A DNA stretch of 64,000 nt from Burhinus oedicnemus (lineage: Eukaryota; Chordata; Aves; Charadriiformes; Burhinidae). The DNA lies in assembly GCA_008921705.1 (NCBI GenBank), contig VFFE01007034.1:310874-374873 (forward strand), in the 5' to 3' direction. The notes under the pieces are model-generated. The model made no database searches, was not told the origin of the DNA, and saw only the letters and a program-made list of their open reading frames with translations. This document shows positions 12,481 to 25,713 of the stretch, in pieces. Position 1 is the first letter of the stretch. Every line of letters starts with the position of its first letter. The translations under genes and the position numbers were made by a program.

Positions 12481-15400
12481 ATTTTCAGATATTTAAAGCA
12501 ATTTATACCAAGTTTGTGGTTGTTATTAAATTCCAAAAGGTTGCCTTGTATTTTATATCTTATCATACCAAATTCCAGTGCAGGTCTCAGGAAATTTTAC
12601 ACGTGATAAGTTTATTGCAGCTCTTCTGTGAGAAACAAGCCAGAAGGGATCATATAAACTAGTTGTACAATAGAGAACTCTGCAGAGATTCATTAGTAGA
12701 GCTGATTGAAACTTGGATTTCTATTCTCTGATTAAGTTTTGAAATTTGTCTTTGTTCAAATTGGGAATGAAAACCAGTTTGTGGAACCAGTTTTCCTTTG
12801 GTTTTATTTTGCAGAGCTCAGAAAATGTCATTGAAGAAAATTGCTTTAGGGAATTTGCCATTTTTAAAAGCACAGTTTGAAAGATGAATTGTCAACCAGA
12901 ACACTACATTTTTTAAAAAAGTATTATTATTTAATGATTTTTCATTAGTAACAGTAACAACATTAGACCAATAGTACTGCTGATGACCTAACTTGATGTG
13001 AAATAAAACAGTAGAGGTTTATTGAGCATTATGGGCAGTTGTCTCTTAATGATGACTGAGATATCTTCTTCTCTAAATCAAGTAATAGTATATTAGACCA
13101 GTTGTTACTAGTATTACTACAACATAAATGTGCAAGTGTTTAGACAGAAAAAAAGTATTTCATTTGGTACCAATTAGCTACTTTCTTTAATTATCTTGTG
13201 AAGAAAAGGAGTACCCCAATATTATAAAAAGACTTTGAAATGATGCAATACATCATTAAGATACAAATCATGCAAAAATAAAACCCCATGCATAAACAAC
13301 AAAGCTATTTCTGGAATGAATATTATCTGTGTTAGACAATTCTTTTGAAATATACACTTTTCCTCTTCATCTGGTTTGGTCAATCCTCTTGAACCACTGC
13401 ATTCGTTCTTCCCTTCCACTCCTTGCTTAGAAAGTTTCCTCAGCTGGGGTGCATGGCATTCTTATCCAGATTCCCACATGTAATTGTGAAATATATCTTT
13501 CTAAGTAGGAAAGTAATAACCCAGGATGTCATCCAAACCTCAGTCTGCAGCCACCTAATCTCATCTCATCTCTGAATCTCCATTCAGCCTCTTACCATAC
13601 TGACTTTGTATGGAGACAAATCTGTCACACTACAGAAAACTGAAAAAATAGCAAGGTCACCTTTAACTATACATCGTTCAGGAGGAGTTGATGTATGCTT
13701 AAAATGTGTCATAAAACATGACTAGTCAAGAGAGCATCTTATCCAAGTGATTATGGTGTCTTATGTCTGATCTGATTAAGGCTAAACAAAGGAGAAAATG
13801 AACAAATGAGAAAAACAAAATAGGATAACCCTCCTCTCCCCCCTCCGATAGTATTCACTACGTAAATAAAAACTTTCATTTAGATAATCTGTGAGCAAGT
13901 TGTTCTTTTCCAGGAAAGGAGAGGGATGGGGATGGTGGTGGTGTGCATGTCTGCATTAAATTTCTGTGAAGTGTAGATCACGATTAGAGGGAATGATCAG
14001 GATAGTAAATGATATATTTTTTATTCTTTTTTTTTCCCCCACAATGGGTAGCTTCAGACAGAGCAGACCTGTCTTCTACAGTTAATGCAAAGAGGGAGGC
14101 TCCTCCAGAGGCTGACGCAGTGCATCAGTTCAGTCCTGAATGGCACGCTAGAGCAACTTCTCTCTTTTTCCTCAACTGTAAAGCAATAATCTCATCCTGT
14201 GATCCACGGAGACTTCTAAGGGTGTACCTAAGAACAGCAAACCTTTTCACGGTATATTTGAATTCAGTTTACAGGATTTTGCACCTGCGGTGACAAATTG
14301 TTAAGGACCTGCAACTAAAAGAAATTAGTTAGCTGCTGTGAGAAAGCCTTATGTGCTCTTTTCCACTTTCAAAGCTGTGCAAACATATAAGATTTAATCA
14401 ACTGAGTTAACTCTGTTAGGTGAAAACTTAGATCAACCTGCAGCATTGCACTGCATGGTCTGATGCACTTACGTAGCAGTTCTAGGATGCTCTCAGTTAC
14501 CAATGCCTTCTTTTATACTCTGGTTTCAGCTCATTACCCTGCCATGCTGTGGCAGACTGCTTCTCTCCTTTTATTTTTGCTCTTAAAAGGATTCTTTGCT
14601 GCCATCTACTTGGCACAGTCAATTACAGCAGCACAGAATAGTAGCATCTAACCTCCACTTGAATAAGGTGCAAAGCAACGGTAGAGAATATTTTCCTCTG
14701 TTCTTTTTCTTTTCTTGGTCCCCTTTTAATTACAGTCAAATTCCCTCAGCAGAACACTGAGGTGACTACACTGCTGCTATACAGTTCATCAAAAGTGGTT
14801 TTTAATAATGCTGGAGTTGGGCACACCTCCTTTGAAACCTATGATAATTTACAGTTACTTTGTGCATTTTTGTTTGGAGAGATTAATTTTCCATTTTGCT
14901 TTGTTATTTTTCAAAGCAAGGTACATTAAGCTGCACGGCGACCTGTTTGCTTAGATTCTATCATAGTCAGAAGGCTCAGTGCTTAAACCTCCCAAACAAC
15001 ATTTGGTGAGGATATACCAGTGACCCACAGTACCCGTCCCTTCGCACATGCAAGGATGCAACCCAGTAGCTTTGTAAATGCAGGAGAATATCTGTGCCCG
15101 GATGAAGAGCTATTTCTTCCTAAAGCTAAGGATGATACATTGGAGGGGTTAATTCACCTGATTCAGCAGCACAGAAGAATGCAGCCACAGTGTATGCAAG
15201 GGATTCACCAATGAACTACTTTATTCATCATGTGGCCCTAAAGGCACACCCAGGAAATCCTGATGAGGGATGAGAGGGGGATAACAACTCCTTTAGTCTG
15301 TTTAGTTCACTCAGTCCCAGCCCAGACAAATCACTAATCTTCTAGCTCCCTTATCCACCATCAGCACAGCTGGCTCTGCCAGTTTTTGCAGTGAGGTCCA

Positions 15401-18400
15401 ATTATAATATTCGTAACAAAATTAGTTGAGGAAGCGAAGGCGTCTTTCCCCTTGCTGTGTCTATGTTTGCAACACCCAGGGCATGTCAGAACAGCCCTGT
15501 CTGATGTCTGTGGCTTGTTCTGTGGACACAAGAGGATGAATGAATTGTGGTGTTTCAGAGAATGGCTACTTTACAAACCAAACCAAACAAAAAACCTCAA
15601 GCCCTGCCCCCCCTAAAAAACAAAAGGAGGTGTTCACGTTAGATAACTTACTAGCCAACTCATGTTAAATGACAGTGATAAGGCAACTCTTGTTTATCTG
15701 GGGTTCGAATCTTGAGCTGTTACAATTAATTTGATGTGCTTGATGGGCAGAGGTGGTGAGAGATATTGTGCAACCTCTTCCCTGTCATGTGACACACAGC
15801 GTGCAGCCCACCAAATTATCCCAATGGAACAGAGGGAGCTAACATACCTTTTTCACATGCACACTTTGTAACTAACCTTTCCATAAAAGTAGGTGCTTTT
15901 CAACAGGAAGATGGGACTCAAACGCATCATATAAGTAGGGAAATTATTTAGGGGTCTTTTTGGATTTATGCAAGTGCAGATTCTCATCAGTCCTCTAAAT
16001 TATGTTCAGAAGATTGCTTTTTTTCAACAAGAACTCTTAGCCTAAAGATCAAGAATAGCAACAAAGCAGCATCACATGTGCTGCCTGTATTACATTACCT
16101 GTTATATGCATTACCAGGAGTGGATTTGCTGAATGCTATCAGTGTATAGCACCAATGACAAGTAACCATTTTGGGGAAGTTTTGACTACCCAGGAACTTG
16201 AGGAGTTAAGAAATTCCTTTCCCAAGGGATGTAAAGTGTGCTGCCCCTTCCAACTTTTTTTTTTTTTTAATTTATTTAAAGAAGTTTAGGGACTTTCCTA
16301 TTCTGAGGTCAGTAGTTTCCGTTTATCTGATCTGTTCCTTTATTAGCACGGACATTCTGTGAGAAGAGGATGCTTGTCATCATCAAAACCTGGCCGGTGA
16401 TATCCCACAATAGACTCTGGAGAGCGTTCCAGAAACCAAGCTTTCAGATGTCTTGGTAGACTGCTGAACACTGCCTAGTAGCCCCACTTTTTAACTTTCC
16501 CGATTGGAGATTGGTACCTGCAGCATATGAGAAGCCAGATGTGACCAGCTTCTTTATAGGATTTGTGTATAAGGGGTATGAGAGGAGGAAAGAGATAATG
16601 ACAAAACCCCCACAAATAATAGACAGAAAAGCCCCACAAAACAGCCAGAAGAGCCTTCGGAGAAACAAAAAATGAACACAGTTAACAAGCATGAATTGCC
16701 CAATGACAGACAGGAGAGGAGTGTTTGGATAGCATACAGACTCTGCATAACTTGTGAAGGAAAAACTGACATACAAGAAATGGTGTTCTATAAAGGACGT
16801 GCTGTTTCCTCCTCTCCTCTTCTGCATCAGGTCACATCACAGGTGGCTGACTAAAGCACAAGGGCTGCCATCAGATCTCATTAGACCTCCATCCTTCACT
16901 GTGGGACCTCCCCTTTGCCCCTGGGGCTCCCCAGAGACACAGAGGCTCCCTAGTCCTTCTTCAGAGCTGCCTTTGGAGCCCAGGGCTCAGGAAGGATGTG
17001 GCAGGTATAGGACTTTCTGGCAGCTTGACAGGTGCTCAGAAGATGGGCCAGATGAGCAATTCCAATGCTAAGCACCCAGCCAGGTCCAGGCCAGATCCCA
17101 GAGGTGTCTCACAGATGTCCCACAGTGCCCTTGCCCTGGGAAGAATGCAGCATCCTGATGTCTCTGCATAACTATAAATTGTTGACTCGGTGGCCTGGGA
17201 CCACTGAAAAGCCAAGAGTATTTTCATATGGCCATTATCTCTGAGCTGTGGAGGGACTGGAAAAACACAAGAGGATCTTGATCCACAGCAGTTTTGGGGC
17301 AGAGTCAATAGAGGTCTGAACTTGGGATTCCATGCAGCTGCTCTATACTGAACTCCTGCTATGCATGCATATATGTGGTGTGAACCTTTATGAGCTCACC
17401 TCCATGACTCAGCTTACCTTGTTACCCGTACCAACATGTGAAGTCCCATGTGCTCTCTCTCTCATGTGACCAGCAATCGCACTATGGGAACATGTATATG
17501 GAATTATGCTACATGCATTCCAAATACCTACAGCTTTCCAAGCCATATGACGTTGAAGAAGCTGCAGCAATATGCTGCTCTCCAAAGAAATTGTGTTCCA
17601 GTAAGGTACTGCTAGAAGTACTGCTGAGTGAATCTTGATGCTCAGGGCCTGCCTGACCTTCAAGCTAGGTGGACTACCCGTGGTGAGTAAGTCTTGAAGA
17701 AAGCCAGCTTACCCTCCAGAATAATATACCCTTCCCCTGCATGACCTCAGTGCAATGGTTGAAATAAAACTATATTTGTAGCAGTCAGCTACTGTTTTCA
17801 TCTGCAAGGCTGGAGGATGCCAGGTCTGCTCACTTGACACAAGCATTAGGGTTTCTCATACACAACGACTTCCATATTTGTGTAGATACATATGGAACCT
17901 GGCTGTTAGAGGGAAACTGTTAAGATTGCCTTTGGAGCCACAATAAAACAAAGATAAGCTTTTTTGATGGAAAAAGTAACATCATTTACTGTATCAGCTT
18001 CTCCTGTTAAGTTTAGACATGCAGAGGACAAAATAGAATCTTCTGCTACTGAGTAGTATGGAAAGAAACATATTTGAAGGCAAAAGTGAGTTTTTAACTC
18101 ATTAGTCTCATAATTAGAAGGCTCTATTCTTTATCTGCATACTTTTGGGAAGATTAGAAAAACAGTGTAAGCTGGTACAGCAGAGGTAAACATTTGACAT
18201 TTTGGGGTTTGTGTACAGCAAAAGATGTGCATTAAACAAAGGCAGACATTATTTTTACCATTTGTTATGAAAAGACCAAGCCTCAGTATTAATTGAAAGA
18301 AACTGGAGAAGTAATGAAACTTTAATGACAGATACTTCTCTGCTTTTAGATAACACACCTCCCACGGCCTCCCCCCATAAAACAAGTGACGAACAACATG

Positions 18401-20904
18401 AATAGCAGGCACCATACCTTTCAGTAACCACTTGTAAAACACTCTGGAAGTGAAACCAACACAATTACATCACTGAAAATATGCACATCCCTTGTGGATG
18501 CTAATAGACAAGTCCTAACACAGAGCCCAAAGCTAAAAAGTGCCAGCTGCTCTCAACATAGGTTCAGCAGGAGTTTCATTGGAAAAGTACCCAGAAACAA
18601 CCTTCCTCCTGCAGCGGATAAGTAGTTCTGAGATGGAAATGCCAGGGCAAGCACAAAGGAGTCATGCTGAAGGTTGGACGAACCTCCTGTCAGACAAGCA
18701 AGGGAAAAAAAAGAACAAGGAGGTGGGAGTAAACAAAATGCTGCTAAATGAATGTAACATGATGTAAAGCCACTTTTCTGCTTCAGTTATCCTGGTCTAG
18801 GTAAAATCATCTCAGTGTTTCCCAGCCACTGGCGTTCAGTGTCAGTTTATTCAAATAATCCTGTAAATGGAAATGAAAAATTAAATCCCTTAAGACTGTA
18901 GATAACTAGGGTGCTTCATTCTGAAACATGTGAACTATTAAACACACTGCCATTTCCTGGAAAAGAAATAAACATGGAAATCCTAATTTGAGCATGAAAT
19001 TCTTCCTTTTAGAATTACTTCAAATGTAATCAGTGGGTGAGATATTAGTTCTTAAATCTATTTGTAAGTGGAAGAAAAGTCCTGGCCCTGACACCTGGAG
19101 GAGCTACAAAAATAACAAATGTTAAATAATAGTCAGAATCTGCATAAACAAGTACATCTGTCATTAATTAATAGCCCAGCAATGGCACTTGGAAAAAAAA
19201 TTGAGAAAAAGACTAGGACATGAAACAAAACAAGAAGAGAGAGAACAAGATGCCACAAAAAAATGATAAAAACCATATGTTCAGCCTGAGATTTTTACAG
19301 TCTCTTCACATCACAAATAGGCATTGTACTGGGTGAGCCAACACAACAGTAGTGCTGTCAACTACCAAAACAAAAGAAAAAGGAAAAGAAAAAAGAGAAT
19401 AGGTCCCTGTATCTGTATTTATTTTGAATATTTAACTGCCTCTTCCTCAGAGGCCTTTTTGTTCTGAAGTTGTCTTTCATTCCAGAGGCATCGGCGTAGA
19501 AGCATGCATCCAGCTTAGTAAAGACACGCTCTTGAGACAGCATGAGCCAGAGGCTCAACTCTGACTTCTAGCACTCACCACGAGCAGCCAGTTTGACAAA
19601 GAAACCTGACTCTCTTACGCTAGATACAAGATCATTCTCACAAATGCACACCAGACAGCGAATCTCTCCCACAGCCTTTACAAAAAGTGTTCATAATCAT
19701 CCAGAAGTGAGAGCCCAGGGACTGACTGGTCTGTCTGGCTTAGCTTAGTCAGATTAAGCGGAGGTGGTAAGACCTCCGTCAGAATCACCTAAGCATGGCA
19801 CATGGAGCAGCACAGGAAAAAGACAGGGAATTGCCTTCTACCATCACATAAAGATGGCTCAGCTATACATGGTATGCCCACTACTGATAACTCCTCCAAA
19901 CACCTTAGCAAAAGTAATTAACTTCAGAGCAAAAGCCGCTATGTCTCATGCCTCCCACCTAAAACCCCACAGAGATGTGGTATGCAACACCACACCAAGG
20001 GTCTGCATCTGCAACAGCTCCAGCTCCAGCCCCAACCCATGCAGGAGAGGCTTAGAGAGGGGCAAGAGCACAGAATAAGCAATGCAGTAGGCAGTTCTTT
20101 ATGTGATGTAGCTCCTGTTATTATTACCAACTAACTATTATTGATGAGGCTCCTAATGAGCCTGTTTTTTTTATTTTAATAGATTACAGTTTTCATGGTA
20201 CTTAAACACGTTATCCTGTCTTCTACTGAAGAAATTGCTCAGCTCAGGATTAGGATTTAGCATGTGCTTGTAGCTGACATCTCATCAGGATTTGTGTTTT
20301 AAATAGCATAATAGGTAACTAAGTTGAGACAGCCAAGTCCCTGCAGTTTGTAATTTCAACTTTGAAGTGTGATACCAAATAGCTTACAGCTCACTAAAAG
20401 GGAGATGATAAACTCTTAACTTGGATACTTTTGCTGGGCATTGCTAGACAACCTCTTCTTTAGGATGCAAAAAACTTCAAGCAAAGAAGCAGCTTTGGAG
20501 CTCAAACCTGATTTGAGTTAGGAATACCACAGACTGCTATTGGGCCCATTTTGGGAAAAAGCTGTGTTAAATTTGTCGCTTGCTTCCATGTATTATACAG
20601 AATGATTGAAAACAGCATCGGTTTTCACTTCCTATCCAGAGCTGATATGCCAGGTCAGCACTAGGAGAAGTGCTTTGTTAACACCTTCATACACAGCATG
20701 GAAGAAAGAGGGGGTTACTTACATTTAGGACTACTTTACCTCCTGCATTCACATTGTCCAGCTGCTACAAGTTGCTCATGTGCTGTTTCATTCCTTAGCA
20801 CTTCCCCAGCTGTACCTGTGGGTCAATGCAGCTACTTTGCTTTGTTATTTGGGACAGACACGACATGGCCCTGACAGGCCAGTTAGTGACTGCTGTGGAG
20901 CCAC
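12481..20904. other. Unannotated sequence
   Basis: No gene is supported across this 8.4 kb. Open frames reach 127 codons (16444-16827, minus) without recognisable domains. A T run at about 16256-16269 and a CAAA-rich stretch near 15578-15620 are low-complexity. Local GC rises around 16860-17110, but I see no splice-site and coding pattern there that I would defend. Confidence 0.5.
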
Positions 20905-21012
20905 AGGGACTAGGGCCAGGCCAGACTGGCTTCATCTGATCTTGGAAGCTAAGGAACCTCAGGCAAAGCTAATACCCAACAGACATCATCTGGGAATCTC
21001 AGTTAACATAGG
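20905..21012 (+). pseudogene. 5S ribosomal RNA pseudogene
   Basis: Bases 20934-20952 read TCTGATCTTGGAAGCTAAG, matching the internal part of vertebrate 5S rRNA at all but one position. Upstream, 'tagggccaggccagactg' follows the 5S 5' portion (tacggccataccaccctg), with about 10 bases missing between. Downstream, 'gctaatac' and 'catctgggaat' follow gttagtac and cgcctgggaat, and the end drifts toward the 5S 3' terminus. Many differences are transitions. With the 10-base loss and a ruined internal promoter it cannot be a working 5S gene. It directly precedes a same-strand, 5'-truncated CR1, which suggests a 5S-CR1 chimeric retrocopy. A 5S-derived SINE head is the alternative. Confidence 0.7.
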
Positions 21013-21027
21013 TACCAAGTAAGGAGA

Positions 21028-21674
21028 CGGGGTTCAGCACGGTCAGCCTCACCTCTGTGGTGAGGATTATGGAGCAGATCCTCCTGAAGGATGTGTTGAA
21101 ACATACAGAAGACAAGGACGTGATTGGACAGCCAACATGGCTTCACCAAGGGCAAATTTTGCCTGACTAACCTAGTGGCCTTCTACAGCAGAGTGATTGC
21201 ATCAGCAGACAGGAAGATTTATGGATGGTATCTACCTGGACTTCTGTAAGGCCTTTGATTTGGTCCCCCACAACATTCTTACCTCTAAATTGGAGAGATA
21301 TGGGTTTGATGGATGGACTGTTAGGTGCATAAAGGATTGGCTGAATGGCCATGTCCAAAGAGTTACAGTCAATAGCTCAATGTCCTAGTGGACCAATAAC
21401 GAGTGGTGCACTTCAAGGGTCTGTACTGGGACCAATATTGTTTAATATTTTCATCAACGACATAGACAGTGGGGTTGAATGTACCCTCAGCAAGTTTGCA
21501 GATGACACCAGGCTGAGTGGTGCAGCTGATTCACTAGAGGGAAAGGATACCATCCAGAGGGACCTTGCTGGGCATGAGGAGTGGGCCCATGCAAACCTCA
21601 TGAAGTTCAACAAGGCCAAGTGCAAGGTCCTGCACCTGGGTCAGGGTAATTTCCAGTATCAATATAGACTGAGA
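21028..21674 (+). mobile_element. CR1 LINE, RT segment 1 (split copy)
   Basis: The piece starts inside ORF2 at the VSLTSVV-type motif and runs through the RT core: [17 protein letters not shown] (catalytic motif A), [14 protein letters not shown] and SKFADDTRL (the FADD catalytic motif, intact), then [13 protein letters not shown]. Frameshifts near 21200 and 21385 separate the open stretches. It stops at ...YRLR and resumes as [14 protein letters not shown] at about 26019, so a minus-strand CR1 has inserted between. The subfamily matches the copy at 10138-11187. The 5' truncation lies next to the 5S pseudogene. Confidence 0.92.
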
Positions 21675-21755
21675 GAATCATAGAATCATTTAGGTTGGAA
21701 AAGACCTTTAAGATCATGTAGTCCGACCATTAACCATACTCTACCAGGTCTGCCA

Positions 21756-24520
21756 CTAAACCATGTCTCTAAGCACCACATCTACACAACTTTTAAACAC
21801 ATCTAGGGATGGTGACTCAACCACCTCCCTGGGCAGCCTGTTCCAATGTTTGATAACTCTTTCAGTGCAAATTTTTTTCCTAATGTCCAGCCCAAACCTC
21901 CCATGGCACAACTTGAACCTGTTTCCTCTTGTCCTATCACTAGTTACTTGGGAGAAGAGATCAGTGCCCATCTCACTGCAACCTCCTTTCAGGTAGTTGT
22001 AGAGAGCAAGAAGGTCTCCCCTCAACCTTCTCTTCTCCAGACTAAACAAGCCTAATTCCTTCAGCTGTTCCTCATAAGACATGTTCTCCAGACCCCTCAC
22101 CGGCTTTGTTGCCCTTCTCTGGACACACTCCAGCACCTCAATGTCCCTTCTATCCTGTGGCGCCCAAAACTGAACACAGTACTCAAGCTGCGGCCTCAGC
22201 AGCACCAAGTACAGGGGCACGATCACTTCCCTACTCCTGCTGGCCACACTATTCTTGATACAGGCCAAGATGCCGTTGGCCTTCTTGGCTACCTGGGCAC
22301 ACTGCTGGCTCATGTTCAGCCAGCTGTCCACCAGGACCCCCAGATCCTTTTCTGCCAGGCAGCTTTCCAGCCACTCCTCCCCAAGCCTGTAGCGTTGCCT
22401 GGGGTTGTTGTGACCCAGGTGCAGGACCCAGCACTTGGCCTTGTTAAACCTCATGCGGTTGGCTTCAGTCCATCGATCCAGTCTGTCCGGATCTCTCTGC
22501 AGAGCGTTCCTACCCTCAAGCAGATCAAGACTCCTGCTTAATTTGGTGTCATCTGCAAACTTACTGAGGGTGCACTCAATCCCCTCGTCCAGATCATCAA
22601 TAAAGATATTAAACAAGGCTGGCCCCAATACGGAACCCTGAGGAACACCACTTGAGACCTGCCACCAGCTGAATTTAACGCCATTCACCACAACTCTCTG
22701 GGCTCAGCCATCCAGCCAGTTTTTAATCCAGCGAAGAGTACGCCTGTCTAAGCCATGGACTGCCAGTTTCTCTAGCAGAATGCTGTGGGAGACTGTGTCG
22801 AAGGCCTTTTTAAAGTCCAAGTAGACAACATCCACAGCCTTTCCTTCATGCACCAGGTGGGTCACCTGGTCGTAAAAGGAGATCAGGTTGCTCAAACAGG
22901 ACATGCCTTTCATAAATCCATGCTGGCTGGGCGTGATCCCCTGGTTGTTCTTCACATGCCATGTGAGTGCACCCAGGATGATCTGTTCCATGATCCTTCC
23001 TAGCACTGAGGTCAGGCTGACAGGCCTATAATTGCCTGGATCCTCCTTCCGGCCCTTCTTGTAGATGGGTGTCACATTGGCAAGCTTCCAGTCATCTGGG
23101 ACCTCCCCTGTTGACCAAGACCACTGATAAATGATGGAGAGTGTCTTGGCAAGCTCCTCCGCCAGCTCCCTCAGCATTCTTGGGTGGATCCCATCTGGGC
23201 CCATAGACTTGTGGCTGTCCAGTTGATGTAGCAGGTCACTAACTGCTTCCTCTTGGATTATGGGGGGTTTATTCTGTTCTTCATCCCTGTCTTCCAGCTC
23301 AGGGAGCTGAATACCCTGAGGATGACTGGTCTTTCTGTTAATGACTGAGGCAAAGACGGCATTAAGTACCTCAGCCTTCTCCTCATCCTTGTTGATGATC
23401 TTCCCCTCCACATCCAATAAGGGGTGGAGATTCTCCCTGGCTCTCTTCTTGTTGTTAATGTATTTGTAAAAACCTTTTTTGTTATCTCTTACGACAGAAG
23501 CCAGGTTAAGTTCTAACTGTTCTTTCACCTTTCTGATGTTTTTTCTGCATGACCTAACTAGATCCCTATACTCTTATTGCGTTGCCTGCCCCTTCTTCCA
23601 AAGGTGGTAAACTCTCCTTTTTTCCCTGAGTCCCAGCAACAGCAAGCTGTTCAGCCAGGCCAGTTGTCTTCCCCACTGGTTCATCTTACGACACGTGGGG
23701 ACAGTCTACTACTGCACCTCTAAGACTTCCTTCTTGAAGAATGTCCAGCCTTCCTAGACCCCTTTGCCCTTCAGAACTGTCTCCCAAGGGACTCTCTTAA
23801 CAAGTGTCCTGACCAGGTTGAAGTCTGCCTTCCGGAAGTCCATGGTAGTGGTTTTGCTGACCCCCTTCCTTACTTCAGCAAGAATTGAGAACTCTATCAT
23901 TTCATGGTCACTTCGCCCAAGGTGACCTCCAACAACCACATCACCCACCAGATCTCTATTTGTGAGCAGCAGGTCTAGCAAGGCACCTCCCGTGGTAGGC
24001 TCACTTACCAGTTGTGTCAGGAAGTTATCTATCTTCCACACACTCCAGGAATCGCCTAGACTGTTTCCTCTCTGCTGTGTTGTATTTACAGCAGATGTCT
24101 GGTAAGTTGAAGTCCCCCACTAGGACAAGGGCTGGGGATTGTGAGACTTCCGTCAGCTGCTTGTAGAATGCTTCGTCTGTTGCTTCATCCTGATTGGGTG
24201 CTCTATAACAGACTCCCAACAGGATATCTGCCTTGTTGGCCTTCCCCCTCATCCTTACCCATAAGCACTCGACCTCACCTTCACAGTCATTGAGCTCTAT
24301 GCAATCAAAACACTCCCTAACATATAGAGTCACCCCACCACCTCTCCTTCCCTGCCTATCCCTTCTGAAAAGCTTATAGCCATCCATTGCAGCATTCCAG
24401 TCATGAGTCATCCCACCACGTTTCTGTGATGGCGACTATATCATAACTATCCTGCTTCGCAATGGCTCCTGTTTGTTGCCCATGCTGCGTGCATTGGTGT
24501 AGATGCACTTGAGCTAGGCT
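21756..24520 (-). pseudogene. CR1 ORF2 (endonuclease-reverse transcriptase), disabled
   Basis: ORF2 of CR1 nicks DNA and primes reverse transcription from the nick. The endonuclease region keeps its key motifs: AITETWW (24441-24461), GVCYRAPNQDE, LVGDFNLPD and GRSDHEMIEF. The RT region keeps [31 protein letters not shown] and SKFADDTKL, so the catalytic aspartates are present. Defects include a small deletion before THDWNAAMDG, a 4-bp GATA duplication at about 24026-24035 that shifts the frame after ECVED, a TAG at 23754-23756, further disruptions at 23530-23750, and a TGA at 22704-22706 where relatives have arginine (CGA to TGA, a CpG change). After that stop the frame is open for 311 codons to the C-terminal LRDMV. 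Confidence 0.9.
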
Positions 24521-24601
24521 ATTGATTTCTCCCCCAATGCTGGCATGCTGCCCTAGGCTCATCTCTAATGATCTTGATTCTATCCCCTTCCCCCTTTGTA
24601 C

Positions 24602-25713
24602 CTAATTTAAAGTCCTCTCAATGAGCTCTGCCATCTCATGAGTGAGGATCCTTTTCCCTCTTCGAGACAGCTGAATTCCATCTGTCGCCAGCAGGCCCAG
24701 TGCTGTGTGAACCCCCCCATGATCAAAAAAACCAAAATCCCACCGGTGGCACCAGCCTCTGAGCCATGTGTTTAAAAGATGTGTTTTCCTGTTCCTCTCA
24801 GTGTCCTTCCCTGCCACCAAAGGGATTGAGGAAAACACTACCTGTGCTTCTGATCCCTCGACCAGTCACCCCAGTGCCCTGAAGTCCTTTTTGATCACTT
24901 TTGGACTACTGACTGCAACCTTATCACTGCCCACTTACACATACAGGAGTGGATAATAATCAGAGGGCCGTACCAAACCAGAGAGTTTCCTAGTGATATC
25001 CCGAACCCGGGCCCCAGGGAGGCAGCAGATGTCCCTGTGGGATGGATCTGGTCGGCCACTGTTCCTCTCAGAAGGGAATCGCCTACAACAATTACCCTCC
25101 TTTTTCTCTTAACAGAAGCAGTCCTAATGCTTGGGACTGACCGACTCACCCTAGGCAACCCCCTGGAAGAATCTTCACCTATTTCCTCATTTGCCTGGCT
25201 CTCAATTTCCAGGGCCCCATACCTGTTACGTAAGGGCAACTGGGAAGGTGAGGGAGGCCGGGAGGCGACTCGCCTGCCTCCCCGAGCAGGGACCCGTTTC
25301 CAATCCTCCCCATCTCTTAGTTCCCCTCCTCCTGCCTGGTGGCAAGAGGGGAAGGGATCCTTTACTTCTTGTGGGTCCTCTATCTGCTGCCCTGGCCTCA
25401 GGGTGTGGCTCCACCAATCTATCTCCCTCTCACACTCTCTGATACTCCTGAGCCTGTCCACTTCCTCCCTCAGCTCTGCCACCAGGCTGAGCAGGTCACT
25501 CACCTGGTCACACCGCACACAGGTGGTGTCTCTGCTGTCCTCCAGTGCAAGTGACAGGCTCAGGCACTCCCTGCAGCCACAGACCTGCACGGCTGCATGT
25601 TTTTCTAGAAGCTCCGTCTGGGTCGCCACATTCCTTCTTGCAAGGGATTTCGGACAAGTGGTAACCATGGCTAGGTCCTCTCCTGGGAGGTCAACAACCA
25701 CTACTTGAGTCAA
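24602..25713 (-). pseudogene. CR1 ORF1 (RNA-binding/esterase-like protein), disabled
   Basis: The N-terminal part has a cysteine cluster (CGCREC...CVRC, about residues 45-75) and a predicted coiled coil (LLSLVAELREEVDRLRSIRE), then a charged, proline/arginine-rich linker. The motif RVIVVGDSLLRGT near residue 210 is the GDS block of the SGNH-esterase-like domain known from CR1 ORF1. Soon after it the frame shifts: the family reading CCLPGARVRDITRKL continues in another frame. TAA at 24935-24937 and TGA at 24866-24868 interrupt it further. The last 78 codons (FSSIP...LATDGIQLSRRGKRIL) are open. Start chosen: the first ATG before the conserved cysteine block. ORF1 proteins are thought to coat the element RNA. 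Confidence 0.82.

Noticed and set aside
14009..14060. T/C-rich tract followed by AG, considered as a splice acceptor
   Set aside because: No conserved exon, matching donor or coding bias follows; such tracts are common by chance.
16444..16827. 127-codon minus frame with hydrophobic stretches
   Set aside because: The hydrophobic look comes from A/T-rich codons; overlapping frames are also open and no family match is apparent.
25037..25708. Plus-strand frame of 223 codons, rich in serine and proline
   Set aside because: It lies antisense to CR1 ORF1, whose minus-strand reading carries the recognisable cysteine and GDS motifs.
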